Source: Streptomyces longhuiensis (lineage in GTDB: Bacteria; Actinomycetota; Actinomycetes; Streptomycetales; Streptomycetaceae). Taken from it: 64,000 nt of DNA. This document shows positions 55,003 through 63,484 of this stretch, piece by piece. Made by a program: the position numbers and the translations under genes. Positions within the stretch are counted from its first letter, which is position 1; every line of letters begins with the position of its first letter. The notes below the pieces were generated by a model. That model was given only the letters and a program-made list of their open reading frames with translations. It was not told the DNA's origin and ran no database searches. The stretch is from NCBI RefSeq assembly GCF_020616555.1, contig NZ_CP085173.1, positions 2,925,501-2,989,500 of the forward strand, given 5' to 3'.

Positions 55003-56144
55003 TGGACCTCGACTTCACACCCGCCGAGGACGCGTTCCGCGCCGAGGCACGTGAGTGGCTCGCCTCGCATGTCCCGGACGAGCCGCTGCCGTCCCTGGAG
55101 ACCGAGGAAGGGTTCGCCGCGCACCGCGTGTGGGAGGCCGAGCTCCACGCCGGCCGCTGGTCGGTGGTGTCCTGGCCCGAGGAGTACGGGGGGCGGGGCG
55201 CCGACATCTTTGCGTGGCTGCTCTTCGAGGAGGAGTACTACGCCGCGGGCGCCCCGGGCCGTGTCTCGCAGAACGGCATCAACCTGCTCGCGCCGACCCT
55301 CTTCGACCACGGCACCCCCGAGCAGCGGGCCCGGGTGCTGCCGTCCATGGCGAGCGGCGAGACGATCTGGGCGCAGGCCTGGTCCGAGCCCGAGGCCGGT
55401 TCCGACCTGGCTTCCCTGAAGTCCAAGGCCGTGCGCACCGAGGGGGGCTGGCTGCTGTCCGGGCAGAAGACCTGGTCCTCCCGGGCCGCCTTCGCCGACC
55501 GCGCCTTCGGGATCTTCCGTACGGACCCTGACGCGCCCAAGCCCCACCAGGGCCTGACCTACCTGATGTTCGACCTGCGGGCGCCCGGGGTGACCGTGCG
55601 GCCCATCGGACGCCTCGACGGGAAGCCCGCGTTCGCCGAGCTGTTCCTCGACCGTGTCTTCGTACCCGACGCGGACGTCATCGGCGAGCCGGGCAACGGG
55701 TGGCGGATCGCGATGTCCACGACGGGCAACGAGCGAGGGCTCACCCTGCGCTCCCCCGGGCGCTTCCTCGCTTCCGCCGACCGGCTCGCGCGGCTGTGGC
55801 GCGAGCGCGGGGAGGACGCGGGCACGCGCGATCGCGTCGCCGATGCCTTGATCGGGGCGCGCGCGTATCAGTTGTTCACGTACGCCAATGCGTCGCGGTT
55901 CGCTGCCGGCCAGACGATCGGTGCCGAGTCCAGTCTGAACAAGGTGTTCTGGTCGGAGTACGACATCGCCCTGCATGAGACCGCGCTCGATCTTCTCGGC
56001 GCGGGCGGGGAGCTGACCGACGACGGAGGGTGGGGCGAGGGGTACGTCTTCTCGCTCGCCGGGCCCATCTATGCGGGGACCAACGAGATCCAGCGCGACA
56101 TCATCGCCGAGCGGCTGCTCGGCCTGCCGAAGGGACGGCGCTGA
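55002..56144 (+). CDS. fadE31: Acyl-CoA dehydrogenase subunit, FadE31-like
   Basis: A 380-residue acyl-CoA dehydrogenase. It shows WAQAWSEPEAGSDLASLKSK, the FAD-binding WLLSGQKTWSSRAAFADRAF, the flavin-contacting SSLNKVFWSEYDIALHETAL region and PIYAGTNEIQRDIIAERLLG. Ala replaces the usual catalytic Glu before GTNEIQ. In steroid-type heterotetrameric enzymes one subunit binds FAD and the other supplies the Glu; the following gene fits the second subunit. Assignment to FadE31 is by length, order and pathway context. It overlaps both neighbours by one base. Confidence 0.82.
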   Translation: MDLDFTPAEDAFRAEAREWLASHVPDEPLPSLETEEGFAAHRVWEAELHAGRWSVVSWPEEYGGRGADIFAWLLFEEEYYAAGAPGRVSQNGINLLAPTLFDHGTPEQRARVLPSMASGETIWAQAWSEPEAGSDLASLKSKAVRTEGGWLLSGQKTWSSRAAFADRAFGIFRTDPDAPKPHQGLTYLMFDLRAPGVTVRPIGRLDGKPAFAELFLDRVFVPDADVIGEPGNGWRIAMSTTGNERGLTLRSPGRFLASADRLARLWRERGEDAGTRDRVADALIGARAYQLFTYANASRFAAGQTIGAESSLNKVFWSEYDIALHETALDLLGAGGELTDDGGWGEGYVFSLAGPIYAGTNEIQRDIIAERLLGLPKGRR

Positions 56145-57112
56145 TGAGGTTCCTCCTCGACGCGGAGCAGGCCGAGTTCGCGCGCACGCTCGATCGGCTT
56201 CTGGGCTCCGCGGATACGCCCACTGTGATCCGGGCCTGGTCGTCCGGCGATCACGGGCCCGGGCGGGCCTTGTGGGAGCGGCTGGGTGGGACGGGGGTCT
56301 TCGCGCTCGGCGTTCCCGAGGCGTTCGACGGGGCGGGGTTCCTGCCGGTCGAACTGGCCCTCTCCTATGTGGAGTTGGGGCGCCACGGGGTGCCTGGACC
56401 CGTGGTGGAGACTGCCGCCGCTGCCCGGCTGTTGGGCTGCCTGCCTGATGTCGCCAAGGAATGGCTTCCCCGGATCGCCTCCGGGGACGCCGTCGTGACC
56501 TTGGGTGTGGACTCCTCGTCCCCGTACGTCCTTGACGCGGATTCCGCCGACGCCGTCTTCGTCGTCAGCGGTGACGAGCTGCGGCTCGCCTCCGGCGGCC
56601 ACGGGCCTCTGCTGCCGTCCGCCGATCCTGCGCGCCGGCTCTACGCTCCCGCGGAGGGTGGGACGCTGCTCGCGCGGGGGCCGGAGGTGCGGGACGCTGC
56701 GGCGCGGGCTGTGGACCTGGCCTCGTTCCTCACCGCCGCGCAGTCGCTCGGCGTGGGGCTCTCCCTGCTGCACCGGACCGTCGAATACGTCACGCAGCGC
56801 ACCCAGTTCGGCGTACCCATCGGCTCCTTCCAGGCCGTGAAGCACCGGCTCGCGGACGCGCTCACGGGGCTGGAGTTCGCGCGGCCTCTGGTCTTCGGGG
56901 CGGCGCTCTCGCTTGCGCCCGGGGACATCGCTGCCGCGAAGGTCGCTGCGGGTGAGGCGTCTTACGCGGCGGCGCGGGCTGCGCTTCAGCTCCATGGGGC
57001 CATCGGCTACACGCAGGAGCTGGACCTGTCGCTGTGGCTGCGCAAGGCTCGACCGCTGCGGGACGCCTGGGGGGCGCCTGCGGCTTGCCGGGCTCGGGTG
57101 CTGGAGGGCTGA
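56144..57112 (+). CDS. fadE32: Acyl-CoA dehydrogenase subunit, FadE32-like
   Basis: A 322-residue short acyl-CoA dehydrogenase subunit. The N-terminal helical domain is reduced. The C-terminal half has VTQRTQFGVPIGSFQAVKHR, AGEASYAAARAALQLHGAIG and YTQELDLSLWLRKARPLRDA, where the Glu of TQELDL is at the place of the catalytic base in heteromeric ChsE-type enzymes. The 322-residue length equals, as I recall, that of FadE32. It is coupled to fadE31 by TGATG. After this gene come about 730 non-coding bases with a long tandem repeat. Confidence 0.82.
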   Translation: MRFLLDAEQAEFARTLDRLLGSADTPTVIRAWSSGDHGPGRALWERLGGTGVFALGVPEAFDGAGFLPVELALSYVELGRHGVPGPVVETAAAARLLGCLPDVAKEWLPRIASGDAVVTLGVDSSSPYVLDADSADAVFVVSGDELRLASGGHGPLLPSADPARRLYAPAEGGTLLARGPEVRDAAARAVDLASFLTAAQSLGVGLSLLHRTVEYVTQRTQFGVPIGSFQAVKHRLADALTGLEFARPLVFGAALSLAPGDIAAAKVAAGEASYAAARAALQLHGAIGYTQELDLSLWLRKARPLRDAWGAPAACRARVLEG

Positions 57113-57179
57113 CGCGCTCCCGTGCTCGGTTCGGGCGTGGTGCGGTGCGGTGCGCCTCGCGGCCTTGGCCGTGAGGCGT

Positions 57180-57690
57180 CTCGCCGTTCGTGGGTGCGGG
57201 GCCGTTCTTGGCGCGGCTTGCCATTTGGGAGTGCGACGCCGTGCTTGGTGTGTCTCGCCGCTCGCGGGTGCCGCGCCGTGCGTGCTTCGTCTCGCCGTTC
57301 GCGAGTGCGGGCCGTACTTGTTACGTCTCGCCGCTCGCGGGTGCCGCGCCGTGCGTGCTTCGCCTCGCCGTTTGGGAGTGCGGGCCGCACTTGTCCCGTC
57401 TCGGCGTTCGCCAGTGCCGCGCCGTGCGTACTTCGCCTCGCCGTTTGGGAGTGCGGGCCGTACTTGCTACGTCTCGCCGCTCGCGGGTGCCGCGCCGTGC
57501 GTACTTCGCCTCGCCGTTCGGGAGTGCGGCACCGTGCGTGCTTCGTCTCGCCGTTTGGGAGTGCGGGCCGTACTTGTCCCGTCTCGGCGTTCGCCAGTGC
57601 CGCGCCGTGCGTGCTTCGCCTCGCCGTTCGGGAGTGCGGAACCGTGCGTGCTTCGTCTCGCCGTTCGTGGGTGCGGGGCCGCGGCGGGAT
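57180..57690. repeat. 36-37-bp tandem repeat, about 14 units
   Basis: Units beginning CTCGCCG (with variants) start at 57180, 57217, 57254, 57291, 57327, 57364, 57400, 57437, 57473, 57510, 57547, 57583, 57620 and 57657. The consensus continues TTCGGGAGTGCGG then CCGTGCGTGCTTCGT. Subtypes alternate, and longer blocks are duplicated. All three plus frames are open through it only because the repeat lacks stops. The rest of the gap (57113-57179 and 57691-57843) has no gene. Confidence 0.9.
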
Positions 57691-57843
57691 GTACGTGCTC
57701 GCCGTTCTATGGGTTCTGGGCACCAGAGGGCTGCGTCCCGCGCGCTCCCTGGGGTGGCTCCGCGCGCACATCCCGCCACGTCCCCTCCCGTCGGGGGGCG
57801 GCTGCCGGCCGGTGGGGCCTTCCTCTCGCGGCCGTTGTCGCGC

Positions 57844-58410
57844 TCAGTGGAACGTGACTACGGCGGTGCGTCCTCTGGCGTGGAGGGCTGCCCTGCCAGT
57901 GGTGGAGTCCATCAGCGCCGCGTCGTAGTGGTTGAGCGTCACGTCGGCGAAGTCGGCACCCTGTTCGTCGAGGGCTACGACCAGGACCCTGCCGGTGATG
58001 GTGAGGCGGCCTCGGACCACTGCCACCGCCGGGGGCGTGCCCGCTCCCCTGCGCCACATGACGTTGAAGTTCACCACTGGACCGTCGATGAGGTGGCAGT
58101 CGGTCGGGACGTCGCCTCGGAAGTCCTGTGGCACGTAGCGCTCGTCCACGGTTCTCTGTTCGCCGCCGAGCGTCAGTTCCATGCCGGCGCCCTCGGCCAT
58201 CGTCAGGGTCCGGTCGACCTCGGGGAACGCCGAGAACGGGCCGTCGCCCTCGACCTCCGCGAGGCTCACCCGCCACACGAAGTCGTCCGTCCCCGCGTCC
58301 GGTGGCGACGCCGCGATGTCGCGGGTGACCCCGCCGCCGTTCTTCCAGGGCACAGCCGTCCGTTCCGCCGCGGGCAGCAGCCGTACGCCGTTGTCAGTGA
58401 TCCCGGGCAT
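57844..58410 (-). CDS. HutD-family cupin protein
   Basis: A 188-residue protein of the HutD/Ves family (cupin-like). It begins with the family-typical RTAVPWKNGGGVTRDIAASP and FVWRVSLAEVEGDGPFSAFP, and later has VDRTLTMAEGAGMELTLGGE, DCHLIDGPVVNFNVMWRRG. HutD is linked to histidine utilisation regulation and formylglutamate binding in proteobacteria; no hut genes are near here. ATG 58410 is preceded by a GGAGCC element. It follows the fadD3-fadE33 operon at 43 bases in the same direction and may be co-transcribed. Confidence 0.85.
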   Translation of the reverse strand: MPGITDNGVRLLPAAERTAVPWKNGGGVTRDIAASPPDAGTDDFVWRVSLAEVEGDGPFSAFPEVDRTLTMAEGAGMELTLGGEQRTVDERYVPQDFRGDVPTDCHLIDGPVVNFNVMWRRGAGTPPAVAVVRGRLTITGRVLVVALDEQGADFADVTLNHYDAALMDSTTGRAALHARGRTAVVTFH

Positions 58411-58453
58411 TGGGCGGCTCCGATGGTGCTCTCGTGTGGCGGGAGTGCCGAGG

Positions 58454-59491
58454 CTACGCCACTGAGGTCAGGCCCAGCCTGTCGGCAAGCCGTTGGCGAT
58501 GGGCCGACGGGGTGCCGAACAGGTGACGGCCCGAGTGGGCCCGCTTCAGGTGGCGGTGCGCCTCGTGTTCCCAGGTGATGCCTATGCCTCCGTGCAACTG
58601 GATCATCTCGCCGGCGATGTGCGTGTACGCCTGGGAGCAGGCGGCTTTCGCTGCTGCCGCCAGGTGGGGTGCGGCGTCGGAGTGCGCGGCCGCCTGTGCC
58701 AGTGAGCGTGCCGCCTCCAGTTGTACGTGCAGGTCTGCGATGCGGTGCTTGACCGCCTGGAACGAGCCGATGGGCCGCCCGAACTGCACACGGTTCTTGG
58801 CGTACTGCACGGTGTCCGCGAGTGCGCGGCTTGCGGCGCCTGTCTGTTCCGCCGCCAGCGCTGTGCAGGCGAGGTCCCGCACTCGGGACAGGACACGTTC
58901 GCCATTGGCCGCGAGGAGTTCTGCCGGGGACCCGTCGAAGGCGACTCGGGCCTGGGGGCGGGTCTGGTCCATGGTGGGCAGAGGCGTGAACTCGGCTTCG
59001 CGGACGTCGACTTGGAACAGTCCAGGTCCGGCGTCGCCTTGGGCCAGGACCAGCAGGATGTCCGGGCGTTCCGGGCCCGTCAGGACGTGGTCCTTCACTC
59101 CCGTGAGACGGCCCGCTCGGCCCCGGGCGCTCATCGCCTGGGGCTCCCAGCTTCCGTTCTCCGCCCAGGCCAGCGCTCCCACCGCCGTGCCGTCGGCGAG
59201 CTCGGGGAGCAGCTCCGCGCAGGCCCGCGCGTCGCCGGACGCGAGCAGTGCCTGTGTGACCAGGACGGTGGAGGCCAGGTACGGAACCGGGCTGAGTGCC
59301 CGGCCCAGTTCCTCCATGACCACGCACGTCTCCACCGTGCCGCCGCCGTACCCCCCGTACTCCTCCGGCACCCCGAGGCCCGCCGCGCCGACCGCCTCGG
59401 TGAGCGGGCCCCACGCGGCCGCGTCCTCGTGCCGGGTCAGCACCGTCCGTACGGCGGAGCGCAGTTCGTCCTGTTCCCTGGTGAAGTTCAT
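58454..59491 (-). CDS. fadE33: Acyl-CoA dehydrogenase subunit, FadE33-like
   Basis: A 345-residue short acyl-CoA dehydrogenase subunit. Motifs are LGVPEEYGGYGGGTVETCVV, VQFGRPIGSFQAVKHRIADL, AGEMIQLHGGIGITWEHEAH and HRHLKRAHSGRHLFGTPSAH. The TWEHE segment places a Glu as in catalytic subunits of heteromeric steroid acyl-CoA dehydrogenases, so it may pair with FadE31 like the FadE32-type subunit. ATG 59491 overlaps the fadD3 stop by four bases. FadE32/FadE33 naming is by analogy and could be interchanged. Confidence 0.8.
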   Translation of the reverse strand: MNFTREQDELRSAVRTVLTRHEDAAAWGPLTEAVGAAGLGVPEEYGGYGGGTVETCVVMEELGRALSPVPYLASTVLVTQALLASGDARACAELLPELADGTAVGALAWAENGSWEPQAMSARGRAGRLTGVKDHVLTGPERPDILLVLAQGDAGPGLFQVDVREAEFTPLPTMDQTRPQARVAFDGSPAELLAANGERVLSRVRDLACTALAAEQTGAASRALADTVQYAKNRVQFGRPIGSFQAVKHRIADLHVQLEAARSLAQAAAHSDAAPHLAAAAKAACSQAYTHIAGEMIQLHGGIGITWEHEAHRHLKRAHSGRHLFGTPSAHRQRLADRLGLTSVA

Positions 59492-61071
59492 GCCCGGTCC
59501 TCTCTCGCCTTGCTGCGCAGCGCGCCTTTCAGGAGCTTGCCGCCCGCGTTGCGCGGCAGCTCGCGGACGGTCACGAAGCGGCGCGGCACCTTGAAGTTGG
59601 CCAGGCGCTCGCGCGTCCATGCGGTGAGCTGCTCCGCGTCCACGGGTGTGGATACGACGATGAAGGCGACTCCTACCTCGCCCAGCCGTTCGTCCGGGGC
59701 GCCGACCACGGCCGCGTCGACGATCAGTTCGTGGCCCAGGAGGGTGTTCTCGACCTCGGCCGGGTACGCGTTGAACCCGCCCACGACGTACATGTCCTTG
59801 AGCCGGTCCGTGATGGTGAGAAAGCCGCGTTCGTCGAGAGCGCCGATGTCGCCCGTGCGGAGCCAGCCGTCCTGGGGAACCGCCTCGCGGGTCGCTGTTT
59901 CGTCGTCCAGGTAGCCGCGCATCACGTGGTAGCCGCGCACCTGTACCTCGCCCGGTTCGCCGGCGGGCAGTTCGTCGCCCAGCGGTGAGGCGATCCGGAT
60001 CTCGGTGCCGGGCAGCGCGCGGCCCACCGTGTGCGCGACCGTCCACGCGTCGGCGTCCGTGGGGCAGACGGAGACGACGCCGCCCGACTCGGTGAGTCCG
60101 TACGCCGTGAACACGTCGGGGGCGCCGAGTTCGGTGCGGATCAGTTCGACCAGTTCGGTCGGGACGGCGGCGGCGCCGGTTCCGGCGAGCCGCAGCGCTC
60201 CGAGGTCCGCTTCGTTCCGGTGGGGGTGGTGGATCAGGCCGTGGAAGATCGTCGGCGGGCCCATGAGGCAGGAGACGCGTTCGGTGGCGATGCGTTCCAG
60301 GACGCGGTCCGCGTCGTAGACCTCCTCGGGCAGCATCGTGACGCCGCGCAGCAGGCAGGCAATGATGCCCGCCTTGTAGCCGAAGGTGTGGAAGAACGGG
60401 TTCAGCAGGAGGTAGCGGTCGCCGGTTCTCAAGGTGACCTGGTGCGACCACTCCTGGTAGAGGCGGACCGTCTGTCCGTGTGTCGTCATCACGCCCTTGG
60501 GGCGGCCCGTGGTGCCGGAGGTGTAGAGGATGTCGCTGAGGTCGTCGGGACCCACGGCGGCGGCGCGGGCCAGGCGTTCGGTGTCGGTGACTCCTTCGCC
60601 CGCCTTCAGGTACGTCTCCCATGCGAGAGCGTCGTCGTGCGCGTCGCCGCGGAGGACGACCACGGAGCGCAGGGCGCCGAGGTCCTCGCCGCTCGCGCGG
60701 AGTGTGTGGACGTAGTCGGTGCCGAGGAAGCCGCGCTCCGTGAAGAGGAGTTCGGCGCCGCTGCGGCGGATGATGTCGGCGGCCTCGGCCGCCTTGTAGC
60801 GCGTGTTGACCGGGACGAGGACCGCCCCGGCACCGACCGTGCCCAGTGCGGCGAGGATCCACTGACGGCTGTTGGCGGCCCAGATCGCGACGCGGGTGCC
60901 GGGGCGTACGCCGTGCGCGACGGCGGCGCGCGAGGCCGCGGCGATCTCGTCGCGCAGCCGGCTGAAGGTCCAGCGGACCTCGCCGTCGGCGAGTGCCTCC
61001 CGGTCGCCGTACGTGGCGGCGGCGTACTCGGGAAGCTGGGCGAGCGTACGCGGTGGGGTGGTGCTGGTCAC
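59488..61071 (-). CDS. fadD3: HIP-CoA ligase (acyl-CoA synthetase)
   Basis: A 527-residue ANL-superfamily adenylating enzyme, the likely FadD3 that activates HIP with ATP and CoA and so commits rings C and D to degradation. It has the P-loop ILYTSGTTGRPKGVMTTHGQ, FTAYGLTESGGVVSVCPTDA, WLRTGDIGALDERGFLTITD and the adenylation Lys in RELPRNAGGKLLKGALRSKA. GTG 61071 follows AGGGAGG. It is coupled to the fadE33-like gene. Its promoter region is shared with a divergent flavin reductase and carries the motif also found by padR. Confidence 0.87.
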   Translation of the reverse strand: MTSTTPPRTLAQLPEYAAATYGDREALADGEVRWTFSRLRDEIAAASRAAVAHGVRPGTRVAIWAANSRQWILAALGTVGAGAVLVPVNTRYKAAEAADIIRRSGAELLFTERGFLGTDYVHTLRASGEDLGALRSVVVLRGDAHDDALAWETYLKAGEGVTDTERLARAAAVGPDDLSDILYTSGTTGRPKGVMTTHGQTVRLYQEWSHQVTLRTGDRYLLLNPFFHTFGYKAGIIACLLRGVTMLPEEVYDADRVLERIATERVSCLMGPPTIFHGLIHHPHRNEADLGALRLAGTGAAAVPTELVELIRTELGAPDVFTAYGLTESGGVVSVCPTDADAWTVAHTVGRALPGTEIRIASPLGDELPAGEPGEVQVRGYHVMRGYLDDETATREAVPQDGWLRTGDIGALDERGFLTITDRLKDMYVVGGFNAYPAEVENTLLGHELIVDAAVVGAPDERLGEVGVAFIVVSTPVDAEQLTAWTRERLANFKVPRRFVTVRELPRNAGGKLLKGALRSKAREDRA

Positions 61072-61143
61072 GAACCCTCCCTGTGATCAGGGGTACTTGA
61101 CGTGCGAGCGTGGCCGGTATCCAATCACAGGTGTTTCGGTTAG

Positions 61144-61168
61144 GCATATACCTAGTAGGCACATTCCT
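61144..61168. promoter_or_regulatory. Candidate PadR operator, fadD3/flavin reductase promoter
   Basis: The 25-base stretch GCATATACCT, AGTAGGCAC, ATTCCT matches 17 of 25 positions of 62296-62320 beside the padR gene. Both show CCTnnTAG and a second CCT exactly 15 bases after the first. The arrangement at two promoters flanking padR makes an operator plausible. Confidence 0.55.
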
Positions 61169-61180
61169 TGGAGGCCTCGC

Positions 61181-61732
61181 ATGCCGATCCCCACCCACCC
61201 CGCCACCTCGGCCGAGGACCTGAAGTCCGCCCTCGCCGGTTTCTGTACGGGCGTCGCGGTCATCACGGCGCTCGACGGAGACGGCCGGCCCACGGGCATG
61301 GCCGTGCAGTCGTTCTCGTCGGTCTCGCTCGACCCGCCCCTGGTCTGCTTCTGCCCGGCACACACCTCGACGACCTGGCCGCGGATCAGGGCGGCGGGCC
61401 GGTTCGCCGTCAACGTCCTCGCCGAGGACCAGCGCGAGCTGTGCCGGCGCTTCGCGGTGACCGGCGGCGACAAGTTCGCCGACACGCCCTGGCGGCCGGG
61501 CGGCAACGGCGCCCCCCTGCTCGACGGGGCGCTCGCCACGATCGAGTGCGAAGTCGCCGACGTGCTCGACGGCGGCGACCACGCCATCGCACTCGGCCGG
61601 GTCACCTCACTGACCACGCACCGCGACGCGGGGCCGCTGCTCTACTTCCGGCGCACCTACGGGCGCTTGCCGCGCTCCAGCTCCTCGATGTCCGCGAGCA
61701 TGGCGTCGGCGAGGTCGCGCTCGGAGGCGTAG
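61181..61732 (+). CDS. Flavin reductase, HsaB-like
   Basis: A 183-residue flavin reductase of the HsaB/HpaC type: AGFCTGVAVITALDGDGRPT, MAVQSFSSVSLDPPLVCFCP, RFAVNVLAEDQRELCRRFA and the C-terminal GPLLYFRRTYGRLP. The last 20 residues (RSSSSMSASMASARSRSEA) are low-complexity and lie antisense to the padR end, overlapping it by 76 bases. ATG 61181 follows TTGGAGG. It could serve the LLM monooxygenase at 62351 or act as a second reductase for HsaA. Which is not decided by sequence. Confidence 0.82.
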   Translation: MPIPTHPATSAEDLKSALAGFCTGVAVITALDGDGRPTGMAVQSFSSVSLDPPLVCFCPAHTSTTWPRIRAAGRFAVNVLAEDQRELCRRFAVTGGDKFADTPWRPGGNGAPLLDGALATIECEVADVLDGGDHAIALGRVTSLTTHRDAGPLLYFRRTYGRLPRSSSSMSASMASARSRSEA

Positions 61733-62262
61733 TACCGCTCGGCCCACTTGAGTGTGAGCGTGGGGTACGTCCAGGCCTCGTTGCCCTTGGCGCCCTCCAC
61801 GTCCTCCTCCGCGCGCACCCGCATCGTCTCGGCGAACTCCCGGTGCCGCGCGAGCACTTCACGCATCTGCTCGCCTTCGAGCAGGTGCCCGAGCCAGAGC
61901 CGCAGCATGGGCCCGTGCTTGAGGACGGGCGGGTCGACGGGCGCCTCGCGCGCCCAGGTCCGCACGGCCTCCATACCCTCGCCGGTGATCCGGTAGACCC
62001 GCTTGTCGCGGGTGCCGGTCTCCTGCGCGACCATCCGCGAGGTCGCGTAACCGGCCTGCTCCAGGCGCTTGAGCTCGCTGTAGATCTGACTGAACGACGG
62101 GCTCCAGTAGAAGAAGCGCAGGGACCAGTCGGACCACTTCTTCAGGTCGTAGCCGGACAGCTCCTCACCGAAGGAGAGCAGTCCGAGCACCGCCCAGCTG
62201 GTCGCCGGGAGTGCGGGGCGCCCCGCGCCGGCCGCGTCGTCTACCGCCTTCTTCTTCACCAC
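61657..62262 (-). CDS. PadR-family transcriptional regulator
   Basis: A 201-residue PadR-like regulator with a winged helix (SWAVLGLLSFGEELSGYDLK, then FSQIYSELKRLEQAGYATSR and KRVYRITGEGMEAVRTWARE) and a C-terminal helical dimerisation domain (ALARHREFAETMRVRAEEDV-type). PadR proteins often repress genes for aromatic or xenobiotic metabolism. GTG 62262 or the next GTG 62259 is the start. It is convergent with a flavin reductase and divergent from the LLM oxidoreductase. A shared 25-base motif on both sides suggests control of itself, the LLM gene, and the fadD3/flavin reductase promoter. Confidence 0.85.
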   Translation of the reverse strand: MVKKKAVDDAAGAGRPALPATSWAVLGLLSFGEELSGYDLKKWSDWSLRFFYWSPSFSQIYSELKRLEQAGYATSRMVAQETGTRDKRVYRITGEGMEAVRTWAREAPVDPPVLKHGPMLRLWLGHLLEGEQMREVLARHREFAETMRVRAEEDVEGAKGNEAWTYPTLTLKWAERYYASERDLADAMLADIEELERGKRP

Positions 62263-62295
62263 GCACGCAGTCTACGTAGCCCCTTCCCTCGCCAT

Positions 62296-62320
62296 GCGTA
62301 TGCCTGCTAGAAGTATTCCT
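62296..62320. promoter_or_regulatory. Candidate PadR operator, padR/LLM promoter
   Basis: GCGTATGCCTGCTAG, then AAGT and ATTCCT. CCTnnTAGAA is repeated directly with a 15-base step (62303 and 62318). The match to 61144-61168 is given under that entry. Confidence 0.55.
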
Positions 62321-62350
62321 ATTAGAAACACATCCCCGGGAGGATCCCCC

Positions 62351-63484
62351 GTGAAGTTCTCCATGATCTTCGAGGCTCAGCTCGCCGACCCGACGCCAGA
62401 GAACGAGCGCCAGGTCCTCAAGGACTGCGTCGAACAGGCCGTCTTCGCCGAGGAGATGGGCTTCGACCGCATCTGGGCGGTCGAGCACCACTCCCTCACC
62501 CAGTACGCCCACATGAGCGCGTCCGAGATCTTCCTGACCTGGGTCGCGGCCAGGACGTCCCGGATCCGCATCGGGCATGGCGTCGTCACGATGCCCTTCG
62601 GCTACCAGCACCCGGTCCGCGTCGCCGAGCGGGCCGCGATGCTCGACTCGCTGACCGGCGGCCGCGTCGACATCGGCGCGGGTCGCGGCGCGACGAAGCA
62701 GGAGATGCGCATGTACGGGGTCCGCCCCGAGGACACGTATCCGCAGATGGAGGAGGCCCTGCGGATCTTCTCCTCGGCGTGGCGCGAGGAGCAGTTCGAG
62801 TGGCACGGCTCGATCGACATCGGGCCCGGCGCGATCCTGCCCCGCCCGGTGCAGAACCCGCACCCGCCGCTCTTCATGGCCTGCTCCAAGCACGACACGC
62901 TCAAGCTCGCGGCCGAACTCGGCATCGGGGCCCTGGTGATGGGCTTCGCCGGCGCCGACGACGTCCGCACGATGCGCAAGGTCTACGACGAGGCCATCGC
63001 GACCCGCACCGGCGAGCGCTTCGTGTCCACCGAGGTCAACGACCACCTCTCGGCGCTCTGCCCGACGATCGTCCTCGACGACGCGGACCTCGCGCTGCGC
63101 CTCGGCACGCGCGGCCAGCGCTTCTTCGCCGAGTCGATCGCGCACTGGTACGGGAACGCGCCCGCGCCCACTTCCTACGCGGAGTCCGAGGACACCGCCG
63201 ACCACGTGGCCGCGATGGCCAAGGACCGCGAGGAGCTCGTCGCCAAGCTGCACGAGGCGAACATCCCGGCCCGCCCGGTCGACACCGGCACCTACAACGC
63301 CGAACACGCCTACGGTTCCGCGGACACCGCGATCTCGTACGTCGAGCAGCTGCGCGAGATCGGCGTGGACGAGGTGATGTGCCTGATCCAGATGGGCACG
63401 GTCCCGCAGGAGGCGTGCATGGAGACCATCCGCCAGTGGGGCGAGAAGGTCATCCCGCACTTCCGGGCACTGGAGGCGAAGTGA
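62351..63484 (+). CDS. LLM-class flavin-dependent oxidoreductase
   Basis: A 377-residue bacterial-luciferase-like monooxygenase. It shows VFAEEMGFDRIWAVEHHSLT, RIRIGHGVVTMPFGYQHPVR, MLDSLTGGRVDIGAGRGATK and MEEALRIFSSAWREEQFEWH, and ends with DEVMCLIQMGTVPQEACMET. Such enzymes use reduced flavin from a separate reductase; the HsaB-like protein at 61181 is a natural candidate. GTG 62351 follows GGGAGGATC. It overlaps the next SDR gene by four bases. The pair may act on a steroid or related alicyclic substrate, but nothing in the sequence defines it. Confidence 0.85.
   Translation: MKFSMIFEAQLADPTPENERQVLKDCVEQAVFAEEMGFDRIWAVEHHSLTQYAHMSASEIFLTWVAARTSRIRIGHGVVTMPFGYQHPVRVAERAAMLDSLTGGRVDIGAGRGATKQEMRMYGVRPEDTYPQMEEALRIFSSAWREEQFEWHGSIDIGPGAILPRPVQNPHPPLFMACSKHDTLKLAAELGIGALVMGFAGADDVRTMRKVYDEAIATRTGERFVSTEVNDHLSALCPTIVLDDADLALRLGTRGQRFFAESIAHWYGNAPAPTSYAESEDTADHVAAMAKDREELVAKLHEANIPARPVDTGTYNAEHAYGSADTAISYVEQLREIGVDEVMCLIQMGTVPQEACMETIRQWGEKVIPHFRALEAK

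Noticed and set aside
57180..57690. CRISPR array
   Set aside because: Repeat units follow each other directly with no unique spacers, and no cas genes are present.
56913..58578. Three long overlapping plus-strand frames through 57.1-57.7 kb encoding repeated peptides
   Set aside because: All three frames are open because the 36-37-bp repeat has no stops. There is no ribosome binding site, and they run antisense into HutD.
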